Source: CAZKAP01 sp964550895 (GTDB lineage Bacteria; Bacteroidota; Bacteroidia; Flavobacteriales; Flavobacteriaceae). Taken from it: a stretch of DNA of 64,000 nucleotides. Of this stretch, positions 51,957 to 60,568 are shown piece by piece (within the stretch, counting starts at the first letter, position 1; each line of letters opens with the position of its first letter). The notes under the pieces are model-generated. The model saw only the letters and a list, made by a program, of their open reading frames with translations. It was not told the DNA's origin and searched no databases. Position numbers and translations under genes: made by a program. The stretch lies in NCBI GenBank assembly GCA_964550895.1, contig CAZKAP010000001.1, positions 62,001-126,000 on the forward strand, in the 5' to 3' direction.

Positions 51957-52259
51957 CTACTTACTGACCAATGCACCCTTGACCAGTCCGAAGACCGTCA
52001 TCAGGATGGCCCCGCCAATTACACCCCCGGCCCCGCGGTTCAGCAATTCGCCGGCATCGTAAGGCCCAACATAGGTCCCCAGGGTGCCGAAGTCGAGGCC
52101 AATCCTGTCCATCAGACTCACCTGAAAGGCGGCGAAAGCCCCGATGATGCCGATGAGGGAATTCCCGAGGAATCCCAGGGAAATCCTTTTGGCCATTCCC
52201 CCGATAAGGTTACCCCCGATGATGCCTGCGATCAGTTGAACAATGAGTGGGATATTCAT
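51957..52259 (-). CDS. Small glycine-rich membrane protein
   Basis: This 100-residue protein has two or three hydrophobic, glycine-rich helices: LIVQLIAGIIGGNLIGG, GNSLIGIIGAFAAF and AGGVIGGAILMTVFGLV. The pattern resembles small transglycosylase-associated (GlsB-like) membrane proteins, but I cannot prove it. It begins 192 bp from the divergent second BNR gene and ends 48 bp before the aminopeptidase P start, so it may be co-transcribed with that gene. Confidence 0.65.
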   Translation of the reverse strand: MNIPLIVQLIAGIIGGNLIGGMAKRISLGFLGNSLIGIIGAFAAFQVSLMDRIGLDFGTLGTYVGPYDAGELLNRGAGGVIGGAILMTVFGLVKGALVSK

Positions 52260-52451
52260 GGCTCGGAAATTTTAGGTTACATCTTCCTGCAAGCGAATTA
52301 ACCTCTTTTCTGAGGAAGTACAAAGGGTGTCCGGCGGATTTTTGGCCCGGTGTTACCGAAACCATGAACCCGGCCAAGGCCTGGGTTGCCCGACACTCCA
52401 ATTTTGACTGAATCCCGTGATTTCATATCTTCCGAGGCATTAACCACGATT

Positions 52452-55077
52452 ATGAAAACGCACCTCCCCTTCCTCGCTCTTTTAGCCTTGCTGATAGGCC
52501 TTACCGACCTGAATGCCCAGGGTGAAGCCCCCGCCCCCACCAATGCAGCGGAGCTCATGGAAAGCACCCGGCAGCTCGAGGCCATGCGTGCCGGTTCCTT
52601 TGTGCGGCAAACTAAGATGGAGTCCCTGGGCCCGAGTATCATGAGCGGCCGGGTGGTCGACCTCGATGTCAATCCGGATAATCCGGAAGAGTTTTACGTA
52701 GCCTACGCAACGGCCGGTGTCTGGTACACGGATAACAACGGCACCACCTTCGAACCTGTCATGGACAATGCTCCGACCCAGAATGTGGGGGATATAGCCG
52801 TCCACTGGCCCAGCGGCCTGATATGGGTAGGTACCGGAGAAAATAATGCATCCCGCTCCTCCTATGCCGGAGTGGGTATGCTGAAGTCCTCGGATCGCGG
52901 GCGGTCCTGGACACATGCCGGGCTGAGCGACTCCCATCACATCGGACGGATTCGCATCAATCCCGAGAATCCCGATGAAGTAACGGTGGCCGTGGCCGGG
53001 CACCTCTATACTCAGAACGCGGAGCGGGGCATATACCGAACCGAAGACGGCGGACAAACCTGGCAGCGGACCCTGTACATCGACGCGGGTACCGGGGCTA
53101 TCGATCTGGATGTGGTACCGGGCAACTACGACATTCAGTACGCCGCCACCTGGGAAAAAGACAGGAAAGCCTGGAATTTTAAGGGCAGCGGACCCGGGTC
53201 GGCCATTTACAAGTCTAAGGACGGGGGTAAGACCTGGAACCTGCTCAGTACTCAGGCCAGCGGGTTCCCCGTCGGTGACGGCGTGGGTCGCATAGGATTG
53301 GCTGTATTCGACCGCAACACCGTTTATGCGGTATTGGATAATCAGGCCCGCAGGCCGGCAGAGGAAGAGAGCCGCCGATCCAAGGAACTCCAACCGGAAG
53401 ACTTTGAGGACATGAGCAAGAAGGATTTTCTGAAGATTAGAGAAAAGGACCTTTCCCGCTTCCTGAAATCGAATCGATTCCCGAAAGCATACGACGCCGA
53501 AACGGTGGTCGCCCTGGTAGAGTCGGACAGCCTCCGCCCCTCAGATCTGAAAAAGTATCTGGCAGACGCCAATGCAGACCTCTTCGATACGCCAGTAATC
53601 GGGGCTGAGGTGTACATTAGTAGAAACGGAGGGAAGAATTGGGAGAAGACACACGAGGACTACATCGAGGACTTCTTTTATAGCTACGGATACTACTTCG
53701 GTCAGATTCGGGTGAATCCCGCAAATAAGGAGGAAATCTATATCCTGGGAGTTCCACTACTGAAGTCCCTTGACGGGGGTCAGACCTTTTCCTCCATAGA
53801 CCGGGAAAACGTGCACGCGGATCATCATGCACTCTGGATCAACCCCCGTGATGGCAGGCACCTGATAAATGGAAACGACGGAGGCGTAAATATCAGCTAT
53901 GACCAGGGAGACTCATGGATCAAGAACAACAGCCCTAAAGTGGGTCAGTTCTACAGCGTGACCCTGGATAACGACAAGCCCTATAACATTTATGGTGGGC
54001 TACAGGACAACGGCGTCTGGAGGGGAGCCCACAATGCCCCGGAAAACAAGGCCTGGAAACAGCGGGGTGAGTATCCATGGAAGTCACTGATGGGAGGGGA
54101 CGGTATGCAGGTTCAAGTGGACAACCGAACTTCGTCCCGGGTATACACGGGCTATCAGTTCGGCAACTACTTTCGCCTTGAGCTGAATTCCGGTAAGCGC
54201 ACCTATATTAAACCCACGCATCGTCTGGGCGAATCCCCGCTGCGCTTCAACTGGGAGACCCCGATACTGCTTTCTTCTCACAATCAGGATGTGCTCTATT
54301 TAGGAAGTCATCGCCTGCACCGCTCATTCGACCGGGGAGATACCTGGGAGGCCATTTCGGGCGACCTCACAGCGGGAGGCAAAGCCGGGAACGTTCCCTT
54401 CGGCACCCTGACCGCCATAACGGAATCCCCGTTTAGTTTCGGACTGCTCTATGCGGGTAGTGATGACGGACAACTCCATATGAGTCCTAACGGAGGAACG
54501 GACTGGAAGCTGGTCTCCAAATGCTTTCCCAAAGGCTACTGGATCAGCTCGGTGGTGGCATCGGCGCATCGGAAATCCCGTGTATACGCCTCCGTCAACG
54601 GTTACAGGAACGACGACTTCGATCCGTACATCTACCGCAGCGAGGACTACGGCAAAACCTGGGATAACATCTGGGGCAACCTGCCGGCTTCACCCGTTAA
54701 CGCTGTTGTAGAGGATCCCGTAAATGAAAATATACTCTATGCCGGAACGGATCAGGGCCTCTACGTAAGTTTCGATCAGGGCGGCCAATGGAACCTGATG
54801 AGCAATGGCATGCCCGCGGTGCCCGTGCACGATATAGCCATTCAGGCCCGGGATAAGGACCTGGTAGCCGCTACCCACGGTAGGAGTATGTACCGGGCCG
54901 ACATTGAACACCTGCAACAAGTCGACTCCACTCTGCTGAGCCAGGAATTGCATCTGTTCGACATCAACAGCGTCCGTTACCGCTCGTCCTGGGGCAACCG
55001 GGGTAATGCCTGGAGGTCCTCCGATCCACCTTCAGTAGATATCCACTTCTACACCCTGCAGGCCGGCTCCTATGACC
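52452..55077 (+). CDS. Secreted BNR/sortilin-type repeat protein (second copy), interrupted by assembly gap
   Basis: 875 codons run from the ATG at 52452 to the gap. A signal peptide (HLPFLALLALLIGLTDLNAQ) precedes BNR Asp-box repeats such as SSDRGRSWTHAG, TEDGGQTWQRTL, SKDGGKTWNLL, SLDGGQTFSSI, SEDYGKTWDNI and SFDQGGQWNLM. It resembles the 1048-residue protein at 17716-20862 over the whole propeller, including the HADHHALWI block. The frame opened from 52386 begins upstream of the signal peptide, so I chose 52452. The sequence just before the gap (SVDIHFYTLQAGSYD) joins smoothly to LSVTAEDGFEVYSETIE on the right side of the gap, so one gene from 52452 to 55506 is the likely true structure. 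Confidence 0.88.
55058..55077 (+). repeat. 20-bp direct repeat, copy 1, at the left contig end
   Basis: The 20 bases ending at the gap, beginning GCAGGCCGG and ending TATGACC, recur without mismatch at 55245-55264. The bases before each copy differ (T and C). Confidence 0.9.
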
Positions 55078-55087
55078 NNNNNNNNNN
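55078..55087. other. Assembly gap (10 Ns)
   Basis: Ten N bases join two contigs; the real gap size is not known, since ten is a common arbitrary placeholder. It falls inside the second BNR gene. Confidence 0.98.
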
Positions 55088-55506
55088 ACAAGAAACTGAA
55101 CCTGCCTTTTGAGAACAAGCTCCACGCTCTGCCCCGAAACATCCGGGAGCGGATGTGCAAGGGGGTGGAGGAGTTCGTCTATGAGCTGCTAACCGGGGTT
55201 TTCAATGCCGGCGACACGGCGGACATTGCCATGGACGCGATTGCGCAGGCCGGCTCCTATGACCTCAGCGTGACGGCAGAAGACGGCTTCGAGGTGTACA
55301 GTGAGACCATCGAGGCGCAGGCAGGCATGCAGATGTACGAATACCAGCTCCTGTGCGACGAAAAAGGGATTGACCGCTTCAAGAGGAAAATGGACATGGA
55401 TATTAAACAGGGGCAGGATGGGCTGTACCACCTGCCCAGAGGTAACTACATCGTAAAGCTTTCGGGTTCGGGCAACAAGGAGGAAGCCGAGCTGAGAATC
55501 GAATAG
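55088..55506 (+). CDS. 3' part of the second BNR gene, preceded by about 157 bp of foreign-looking coding sequence
   Basis: From about 55245 the frame gives QAGSYDLSVTAEDGFEVYS through LPRGNYIVKLSGSGNKEEA to the stop at 55504-55506, a fitting beta-sandwich C-terminus for the BNR protein and probably its genuine end. The first 157 bp (55088-55244) are open in the same frame with G/C-rich third positions, so look coding, but their product (KLNLPFENKLHALPRNI, then a helical CKGVEEFVYELLTGVF) has no counterpart in the propeller family. Because the repeat at 55245-55264 duplicates the end of the left contig, this stretch may be a chimeric contig end or one end of an inserted segment. Confidence 0.6.
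55245..55264 (+). repeat. 20-bp direct repeat, copy 2, inside the right contig
   Basis: Identical to 55058-55077. Joining the two copies would restore an uninterrupted reading frame for the BNR protein (LQAGSYDLSVTAED). Confidence 0.9.
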
Positions 55507-55508
55507 AC

Positions 55509-55934
55509 ATGGAGCTGACCCTCAGCATACCTGCACTGCTTTTTCCGGCCATTTCCCTGTCCCAGCTTGCCTATAATGCCCGATATTTGGCCATTGCGGC
55601 GCTGATCCGGCAGCTGCACGGGGAATACCTGCGGACCTCTGCCAGGCCCCTCAAGATACAGATCGACTTGCTGAATAAACGCATGTCGATTATTAAAAAT
55701 ATGCAGGCGATGTCCATACTGAGTTTCTTTCTGTCGGCGGTAACCATGTTCCTGATTTTCATAGAACTGCATGTATGGGCGCACCTGGTCTTCGGAGGGA
55801 GCTTATTGCTGCTGATCATTTCCCTATTGCTGTCCCTCTGGGAAGTGCAATTGTCCACCCGGGCCTTGGGTGTTCAACTCGATCGCATGAATCCGGACAG
55901 AGAACCCGATCAGAGCGGATCTTCTCCGCTGTAA
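55509..55934 (+). CDS. DUF2721 membrane protein
   Basis: This 141-residue protein starts MELTLSIPALLFPAISL and has the DUF2721 pattern: one N-terminal hydrophobic segment, a charged loop with LIRQLHGEYL and LLNKRMSIIKNMQAM, then two strong membrane helices (MSILSFFLSAVTMFLIFIEL and LVFGGSLLLLIISLLLSLW). Its function is unknown. It begins 2 bp after the BNR gene stop. The sdh promoter lies downstream of it. Confidence 0.85.
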   Translation: MELTLSIPALLFPAISLSQLAYNARYLAIAALIRQLHGEYLRTSARPLKIQIDLLNKRMSIIKNMQAMSILSFFLSAVTMFLIFIELHVWAHLVFGGSLLLLIISLLLSLWEVQLSTRALGVQLDRMNPDREPDQSGSSPL

Positions 55935-55988
55935 ATGAGGGGCTTGTATCGACGTCAGCAGGTCACTGTTTTTCTGAGCTTAAACAAG

Positions 55989-56020
55989 TTTGCTCAGGAG
56001 GGTACTGTGCTCTATTTTTG
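55989..56020 (+). promoter_or_regulatory. Promoter of sdhCAB with -33 and -7 elements
   Basis: TTTG at 55989-55992, a 20-bp spacer, and TATTTTTG at 56013-56020 form a full Bacteroidetes promoter, ending 20 bp before the sdhC ATG. This is the best promoter match in the window. Confidence 0.7.
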
Positions 56021-56040
56021 TTAAAAACTGTGTATAACTA

Positions 56041-56712
56041 ATGAGTGCCAAGACCTCTTCCTCCCTGTTACGCAAGATTGTAATGGCTCTTTCGGGGCTT
56101 TTTCTAATCTCGTTCCTGCTCTTGCATTTCACCATTAACTTAACATCGGTAGTCTCGCCGGAGCTGTTTAATCAGTGGTCGCACTTCATGGGATATAACC
56201 CGATCGTTCAGTTCGTTTTGCAGCCGGTACTGATTGCCGGAGTGGTAGTGCACTTCGTGATGGGTTTCGTGCTGGAGGCTCAGAACCGCAGGGCCCGTGG
56301 TCCTCAGGGATATGCCCGTTACAACGGAGGAGCCAATGCCTCCTGGGTGTCGCGCAATATGCTACTTACCGGAGCCGTGGTACTCGCCTTCCTCGGGCTG
56401 CATTTTTACGATTTCTGGGTTCATGAAATGGACTACAAATACGTCAAAGTACTGGAAGAGAACCCGACGAGGTACTATGCCGAAACCGTGGAGAAGTTTG
56501 CCCCATTCTGGAGAACCATCATATATGTTCTCTCGTTTGGCCTGCTGTCTCTGCACTTGTGGCATGGCTTTGCCTCATCGCTTCAAACGGCGGGATTCAG
56601 CAACAAATACACGGCCGGTGCCGTCCGGTTCGCCAAGGCGTTTGCCCTGGTGATTCCCTTCGGTTTCGCCTTTATCGCGATTTACCACCACCTTAATCCT
56701 TTAACGCATTAA
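56041..56712 (+). CDS. sdhC: Succinate dehydrogenase cytochrome b subunit
   Basis: This 223-residue protein has five membrane helices (KIVMALSGLFLISFLLLHF, FVLQPVLIAGVVVHFVMGF and others) and the conserved histidines (LLHF, VHFV, GLHF, SLHLWHG and YHHL) that can carry two b hemes. It is the diheme, single-anchor type common in Bacteroidota and epsilonproteobacterial fumarate reductases, so no separate sdhD is needed. It passes electrons from the Fe-S subunit to menaquinone. The distance to sdhA is 3 bp. Confidence 0.94.
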   Translation: MSAKTSSSLLRKIVMALSGLFLISFLLLHFTINLTSVVSPELFNQWSHFMGYNPIVQFVLQPVLIAGVVVHFVMGFVLEAQNRRARGPQGYARYNGGANASWVSRNMLLTGAVVLAFLGLHFYDFWVHEMDYKYVKVLEENPTRYYAETVEKFAPFWRTIIYVLSFGLLSLHLWHGFASSLQTAGFSNKYTAGAVRFAKAFALVIPFGFAFIAIYHHLNPLTH

Positions 56713-56715
56713 TCC

Positions 56716-58737
56716 ATGGCAACACTAGACGCCAAATCCGTGCTCGAATCCAAAGTCCCTGCCGGCCCCCTGGCCGATAAATGGACCAAGCATAAGAATG
56801 AAATCGACCTGGTGAATCCCGCCAACAAGCGGAACATCGACGTTATCGTCGTGGGCACGGGCCTGGCCGGGGGTTCGGCTGCGGCTACCCTGGCGGAACT
56901 GGGGTACAATGTCAAGACCTTTTGCTATCAGGATTCACCCCGAAGGGCGCATTCCATAGCGGCCCAGGGAGGAGTAAACGCGGCAAAGAATTACCAGGGA
57001 GATGGCGACAGCGTATACCGCCTCTTCTACGACACCGTTAAGGGCGGTGATTACCGTTCCCGGGAGGCCAATGTGTACCGCCTGGCCGAGGTGTCCACCA
57101 ATATCATCGACCAGTGCGTGGCCCAGGGAGTTCCCTTCGCCCGCGAGTACGGAGGGCTGCTCGATAACCGTTCCTTCGGAGGAGTACTGGTATCCCGGAC
57201 CTTCTATGCAAAAGGGCAGACGGGTCAGCAATTGCTGCTGGGAGCCTATGCAGCCATGAACCGGCAGATACAGAGGGGAAAAATTAAATCCTATACTCGT
57301 CATGAGATGCTGGATGTGGTACTGGTGGATGGCAAGGCCCGTGGCATCATTGCCCGCGACCTGATCTCCGGTGAAATCACCCGTCACAGTGCCCATGCGG
57401 TCGTTATCGCAACGGGCGGATACGGCAATCTGTTCTTCCTCTCTACCTATTGTATGGGGGCCAATGTTACGGCCGCCTGGAAGACCCATAAGAAAGGTGC
57501 ATTCTTCGCGAATCCCTGCTTTACGCAGATCCATCCTACCTGCATACCGGTTTCGGGAGACCATCAGTCCAAGCTAACGCTGATGTCCGAGTCCCTGAGG
57601 AACGACGGGCGCATTTGGGTGCCCGCCAAGCTTGAAGATGCGGAGGCGATCCGCACAGGAAAGCTCAGGCCCACCGAAATTCCCGAGGAAGACCGGGATT
57701 ATTATCTCGAACGCCGATATCCCGCCTTCGGAAATCTGGTGCCCCGCGACGTGGCATCCCGAGCGGCCAAGGAGCGTTGCGATGCCGGCTTCGGTGTGAA
57801 CAAGACCGGTGAGGCGGTATACCTGGACTTCGATGCCGCCATCATGCGTTATGGAAGGGAAAAGGCCATGACCTCAGGTATGAAAGACCCCAGCGATAAA
57901 GTCGTTCGCAAGCTGGGCGAAGAAATCGTCGAGGCCAAGTACGGTAACCTCTTCCAGATGTACGAGAAAATTGTGGATGAGAACCCCTACAAGACCCCCA
58001 TGATGATCTATCCGGCCGTTCACTACACCATGGGTGGATTGTGGGTCGACTACAACCTGCAGACGACCATACCGGGATGCTACGCTGCCGGGGAGGCTAA
58101 CTTCAGCGACCACGGGGCGAACCGACTGGGAGCGTCTGCACTGATGCAGGGGCTGGCCGATGGCTACTTCGTATTGCCATATACCATAGGGGATTACCTG
58201 TCGGACGAAATTCGAACGGGCCCTATTCCTTCGGACACCCCGGAATTTGATGAAGCGGAGAAGGCCGTGGTCGACCGCCTGCAGAAAATGATGTCCGGTT
58301 CCGGTAAGCATTCGGTGGACTTCTATCACAAGAGGCTAGGGAAGATCATGTGGGATAAATGCGGTATGTCCCGAAACGCCCAAGGCCTCAGGGAAGCGAT
58401 GGATGAAATCCGGGAGCTTCGGGAAGATTTCTGGGCCAACGTCAAGATACCCGGTGAATTGTACTCGAAGAATCAGGAGCTGGAGAAAGCCGGACGGGTA
58501 GCCGACTTCCTCGAGTTAGGAGAACTCTTCGCCAAGGATGCCCTGGAGCGCAACGAGTCCTGTGGCGGGCACTTCAGAGAAGAATATCAGACCCCGGAAG
58601 GGGAAGCGCTCAGAGACGATGAAAACTATCGCTTCGTCTCGGCCTGGGAATACACAGGAGACCCCAGGGAATCACGGCTGCATAAAGAAGAACTGGAATT
58701 TGAAAACATCGAGCTCAAGACGAGGTCGTACAAATAA
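56716..58737 (+). CDS. sdhA: Succinate dehydrogenase/fumarate reductase flavoprotein
   Basis: The 673-residue subunit binds FAD covalently and oxidises succinate to fumarate. FAD site: VVGTGLAGGSAAATLAELG; the flavin-linking histidine lies in PRRAHSIAAQGGVN; the active-site blocks HPTCIPVSGDHQ, NLVPRDVASRAAKERC and the YTMGGLWVDY segment are present, then AGEANFSDHGANRLGASA. The length (673 aa) is the long form that goes with the diheme sdhC. The distance to sdhB is 5 bp. Confidence 0.97.
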   Translation: MATLDAKSVLESKVPAGPLADKWTKHKNEIDLVNPANKRNIDVIVVGTGLAGGSAAATLAELGYNVKTFCYQDSPRRAHSIAAQGGVNAAKNYQGDGDSVYRLFYDTVKGGDYRSREANVYRLAEVSTNIIDQCVAQGVPFAREYGGLLDNRSFGGVLVSRTFYAKGQTGQQLLLGAYAAMNRQIQRGKIKSYTRHEMLDVVLVDGKARGIIARDLISGEITRHSAHAVVIATGGYGNLFFLSTYCMGANVTAAWKTHKKGAFFANPCFTQIHPTCIPVSGDHQSKLTLMSESLRNDGRIWVPAKLEDAEAIRTGKLRPTEIPEEDRDYYLERRYPAFGNLVPRDVASRAAKERCDAGFGVNKTGEAVYLDFDAAIMRYGREKAMTSGMKDPSDKVVRKLGEEIVEAKYGNLFQMYEKIVDENPYKTPMMIYPAVHYTMGGLWVDYNLQTTIPGCYAAGEANFSDHGANRLGASALMQGLADGYFVLPYTIGDYLSDEIRTGPIPSDTPEFDEAEKAVVDRLQKMMSGSGKHSVDFYHKRLGKIMWDKCGMSRNAQGLREAMDEIRELREDFWANVKIPGELYSKNQELEKAGRVADFLELGELFAKDALERNESCGGHFREEYQTPEGEALRDDENYRFVSAWEYTGDPRESRLHKEELEFENIELKTRSYK

Positions 58738-58742
58738 TTGCT

Positions 58743-59489
58743 ATGAAAATCAATCTCAAGATCTGGCGCCAGAACAGCGCTAAAGAAAAAGGGAAGCTGG
58801 TTAGTTATAAATTGGACAATGTCGAGGAGGATATGTCTTTCCTTGAGATGCTGGATGTACTGAACGAGGAGTTGATTGCCAAGGGTGAGACCCCGGTGGA
58901 GTTCGACCACGACTGCCGGGAAGGCATCTGCGGCACCTGCTCCATGATGATTAACGGCAGACCTCACGGTCCGGATCGCCGCATCACCGTATGCCAGCTG
59001 CACATGCGCAGCTTTAAAAACGGTGACACCATCACCATTGAACCGTTCAGGGCCCGGGCATTTCCCGTTGTTAAGGATCTGATCGTAGATCGATCGGCCT
59101 TCGATCGCATACAGCAGGCCGGAGGCTATATATCCGTGAATACATCGGGCCGTCCCGTGGATGCCAACGCTATCCCCATTGAAAAAGAAAAGGCTGATAT
59201 GTCATTCAATGCAGCTACCTGCATCGGATGTGGAGCCTGTGTGGCCGCCTGCAAGAACGCCAGCGCCATGCTGTTCACTTCAGCCAAAGTGTCTCAGTTT
59301 GCCCTGCTTCCGCAGGGTCAGGTAGAGGCCTCCGAACGGGTAATGAACATGGTCCGGCAAATGGATCTGGAAGGTTTCGGAAACTGCACCAACACCGGTG
59401 CCTGCGAAATAGAATGTCCCAAGGGAATCTCCCTTGAGAATATCGCACGCATGAACCGGGAATACTACAAGGCCGCGATCAACCCCTGA
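58743..59489 (+). CDS. sdhB: Succinate dehydrogenase iron-sulfur subunit
   Basis: This 248-residue protein carries the three centres: a plant-type 2Fe-2S ferredoxin domain (DCREGICGTCSMMING), a 4Fe-4S motif (CIGCGACVAACKNAS) and the 3Fe-4S motif region (CTNTGACEIECPKGI). Electrons pass from SdhA to SdhC. The terminator at 59515 ends the operon. Confidence 0.97.
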   Translation: MKINLKIWRQNSAKEKGKLVSYKLDNVEEDMSFLEMLDVLNEELIAKGETPVEFDHDCREGICGTCSMMINGRPHGPDRRITVCQLHMRSFKNGDTITIEPFRARAFPVVKDLIVDRSAFDRIQQAGGYISVNTSGRPVDANAIPIEKEKADMSFNAATCIGCGACVAACKNASAMLFTSAKVSQFALLPQGQVEASERVMNMVRQMDLEGFGNCTNTGACEIECPKGISLENIARMNREYYKAAINP

Positions 59490-59514
59490 TCGATCGCTTA
59501 CCGGTCAAAAAAAG

Positions 59515-59537
59515 AGCGGCCCAACAAGGCCGCTTTT
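59515..59537. terminator. Bidirectional terminator after sdhB
   Basis: A 7-bp stem, AGCGGCC (59515-59521) and GGCCGCT (59528-59534), with a 6-nt loop is followed by Ts on the plus strand and preceded by a long A run (59507-59513), so the minus strand also reads stem plus T run. It can end both sdhCAB and the minus-strand small unit from 59814. Confidence 0.85.
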
Positions 59538-59620
59538 CTTATTCCCTTTTTCATAAGCGCGCTTCCCTAAGGATGCGCTAATCCCTTTCAATCTGTCCTG
59601 ATTTACGGGATAGGGAGGAG

Positions 59621-59637
59621 GCAGCTCTGTGAGCTGC
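59621..59637. repeat. Hairpin with 7-bp perfect stem
   Basis: GCAGCTC (59621-59627), a 3-nt loop and GAGCTGC (59631-59637). On the minus strand it follows the small ORF stop by 18 bp; no T run follows, so it is not a classic terminator by itself. Confidence 0.6.
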
Positions 59638-59654
59638 AATCCATACGATTTTAA

Positions 59655-59765
59655 TTACAACATGAACAATTTACGCATCAGGCGGATGATCCCAGCGTAA
59701 AATTCATTCCTCGGTGCCCGGGCACCATGATCCCCTGTACCGCGGGGGTAGTCAGTAGTAGGCAT
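59655..59765 (-). CDS. Candidate small protein, 36 aa
   Basis: The ORF starts at the ATG at 59763-59765 and reads MPTTDYPRGTGDHGARAPRN followed by EFYAGIIRLMRKLFML. The end is a short amphipathic, basic helix (IIRLMRKLFML). The only support is a minus-strand promoter-like element 49 bp upstream and a terminator downstream. A structured noncoding RNA is the competing reading, since a perfect 14-bp palindrome (59713-59726) lies inside the ORF. Confidence 0.35.
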   Translation of the reverse strand: MPTTDYPRGTGDHGARAPRNEFYAGIIRLMRKLFML

Positions 59766-59813
59766 AGCGTTTGGTTTAGTTTGACGTAAGATAATATTAT
59801 TTAAGAATTACCG

Positions 59814-59841
59814 CAAAGGTATGAGATAAGTTTTCCACAAA
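59814..59841 (-). promoter_or_regulatory. Putative promoter of the orphan small unit
   Basis: On the minus strand TTTG (59838-59841), a 16-bp spacer and TACCTTTG (59814-59821) are seen. The -7 box is perfect; the spacer is slightly short for the Bacteroidetes consensus. Confidence 0.45.
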
Positions 59842-59909
59842 TTAATATTTGTTGTCTGTGAAATGAAAGTTGTTGTGAAGTATTTAACTGACTATAGGTA
59901 ACATATGGA

Positions 59910-60566
59910 TTATTCGATTACCATTTCGGGTACATCCGACGGAACCACCAGCGATCCTGAGGTCGCCTTTCTGATGTCATCCACACTTACCCCAGGGGCT
60001 CTTTCCAGTAGGTAAAACGCCCCATCGCGAATCTCCAGGACCGCAAGGTTCGTCACCACCTTGCGCACACAGCCCACACCCGTTAAGGGCAAAGTACATT
60101 CCGGAAGTAACTTGGACTCCCCTTTCTTATTGGTGTGCATCATAGCCACGATGATGTCATCAGCCGAAGCCACCAGATCCATGGCCCCTCCCATGCCCTT
60201 AACCATCTTCCCCGGAATTTTCCAATTGGCGATGTCGCCCTTCTCGGATACCTCCATGGCACCGAGTATGGTCAGATCGACGTGCTTTCCACGGATCATG
60301 CCGAAACTGAGGGCCGAGTCGAAGAAGGCCGCTCCGGGCAGGGTGGTTATCGTTTGCTTGCCGGCGTTGATGATGTCCGCGTCCTCTTCCCCCTCCAGCG
60401 GAAAGGGGCCCATGCCCAGCACACCGTTCTCGCTCTGAAACTCCACTGAGATATCTCCGGGTATGAAATTGGCCACCAGCGTAGGTATGCCGATTCCCAG
60501 GTTCACGTAATATCCATCCTTGACCTCCCTGGCAATCCGCCTGGCTATTCCATTCTTATCAAGCAT
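59910..60566 (-). CDS. 3-oxoacid CoA-transferase, subunit B
   Basis: The 218-residue protein starts at the ATG at 60566 (MLDKNGIARRIAREVKDG), 2 bp after the subunit A stop. A longer frame from 60740 overlaps the subunit A gene and is rejected. The active-site glutamate is in FQSENGVLGMGPFP, and YVNLGIGIPTLVANFIP is the family N-terminal block. With subunit A it transfers CoA from succinyl-CoA to acetoacetate or a related 3-oxo acid for use as carbon source. The function is supported by family; the exact substrate is not. Confidence 0.93.
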   Translation of the reverse strand: MLDKNGIARRIAREVKDGYYVNLGIGIPTLVANFIPGDISVEFQSENGVLGMGPFPLEGEEDADIINAGKQTITTLPGAAFFDSALSFGMIRGKHVDLTILGAMEVSEKGDIANWKIPGKMVKGMGGAMDLVASADDIIVAMMHTNKKGESKLLPECTLPLTGVGCVRKVVTNLAVLEIRDGAFYLLERAPGVSVDDIRKATSGSLVVPSDVPEMVIE

Positions 60567-60568
60567 CA

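Larger units (their letters stand above)
59535..59909. other. Intergenic region, 375 bp, between sdhB and the CoA-transferase
   Basis: The region contains a minus-strand promoter-like element (59814-59841), a 36-codon ORF (59655-59765, minus), a perfect 7-bp hairpin (59621-59637) and a 14-bp palindrome (59713-59726). It is AT-rich only near 59765-59890. No larger gene is seen. Confidence 0.5.

Noticed and set aside
52482..53393. 303-codon open frame on the minus strand
   Set aside because: Antisense shadow of the second BNR gene.
55078..55264. Insertion sequence with a 20-bp target duplication
   Set aside because: No transposase or terminal inverted repeat is seen in the visible 157 bp and the duplication is unusually long; a chimeric contig end is simpler. 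The gap hides the left end, so it cannot be excluded fully.
59713..59726. 14-bp palindrome GGTGCCCGGGCACC as an operator
   Set aside because: It lies within the candidate small ORF and downstream of the promoter-like element. It is more likely an RNA stem or chance in GC-rich sequence.
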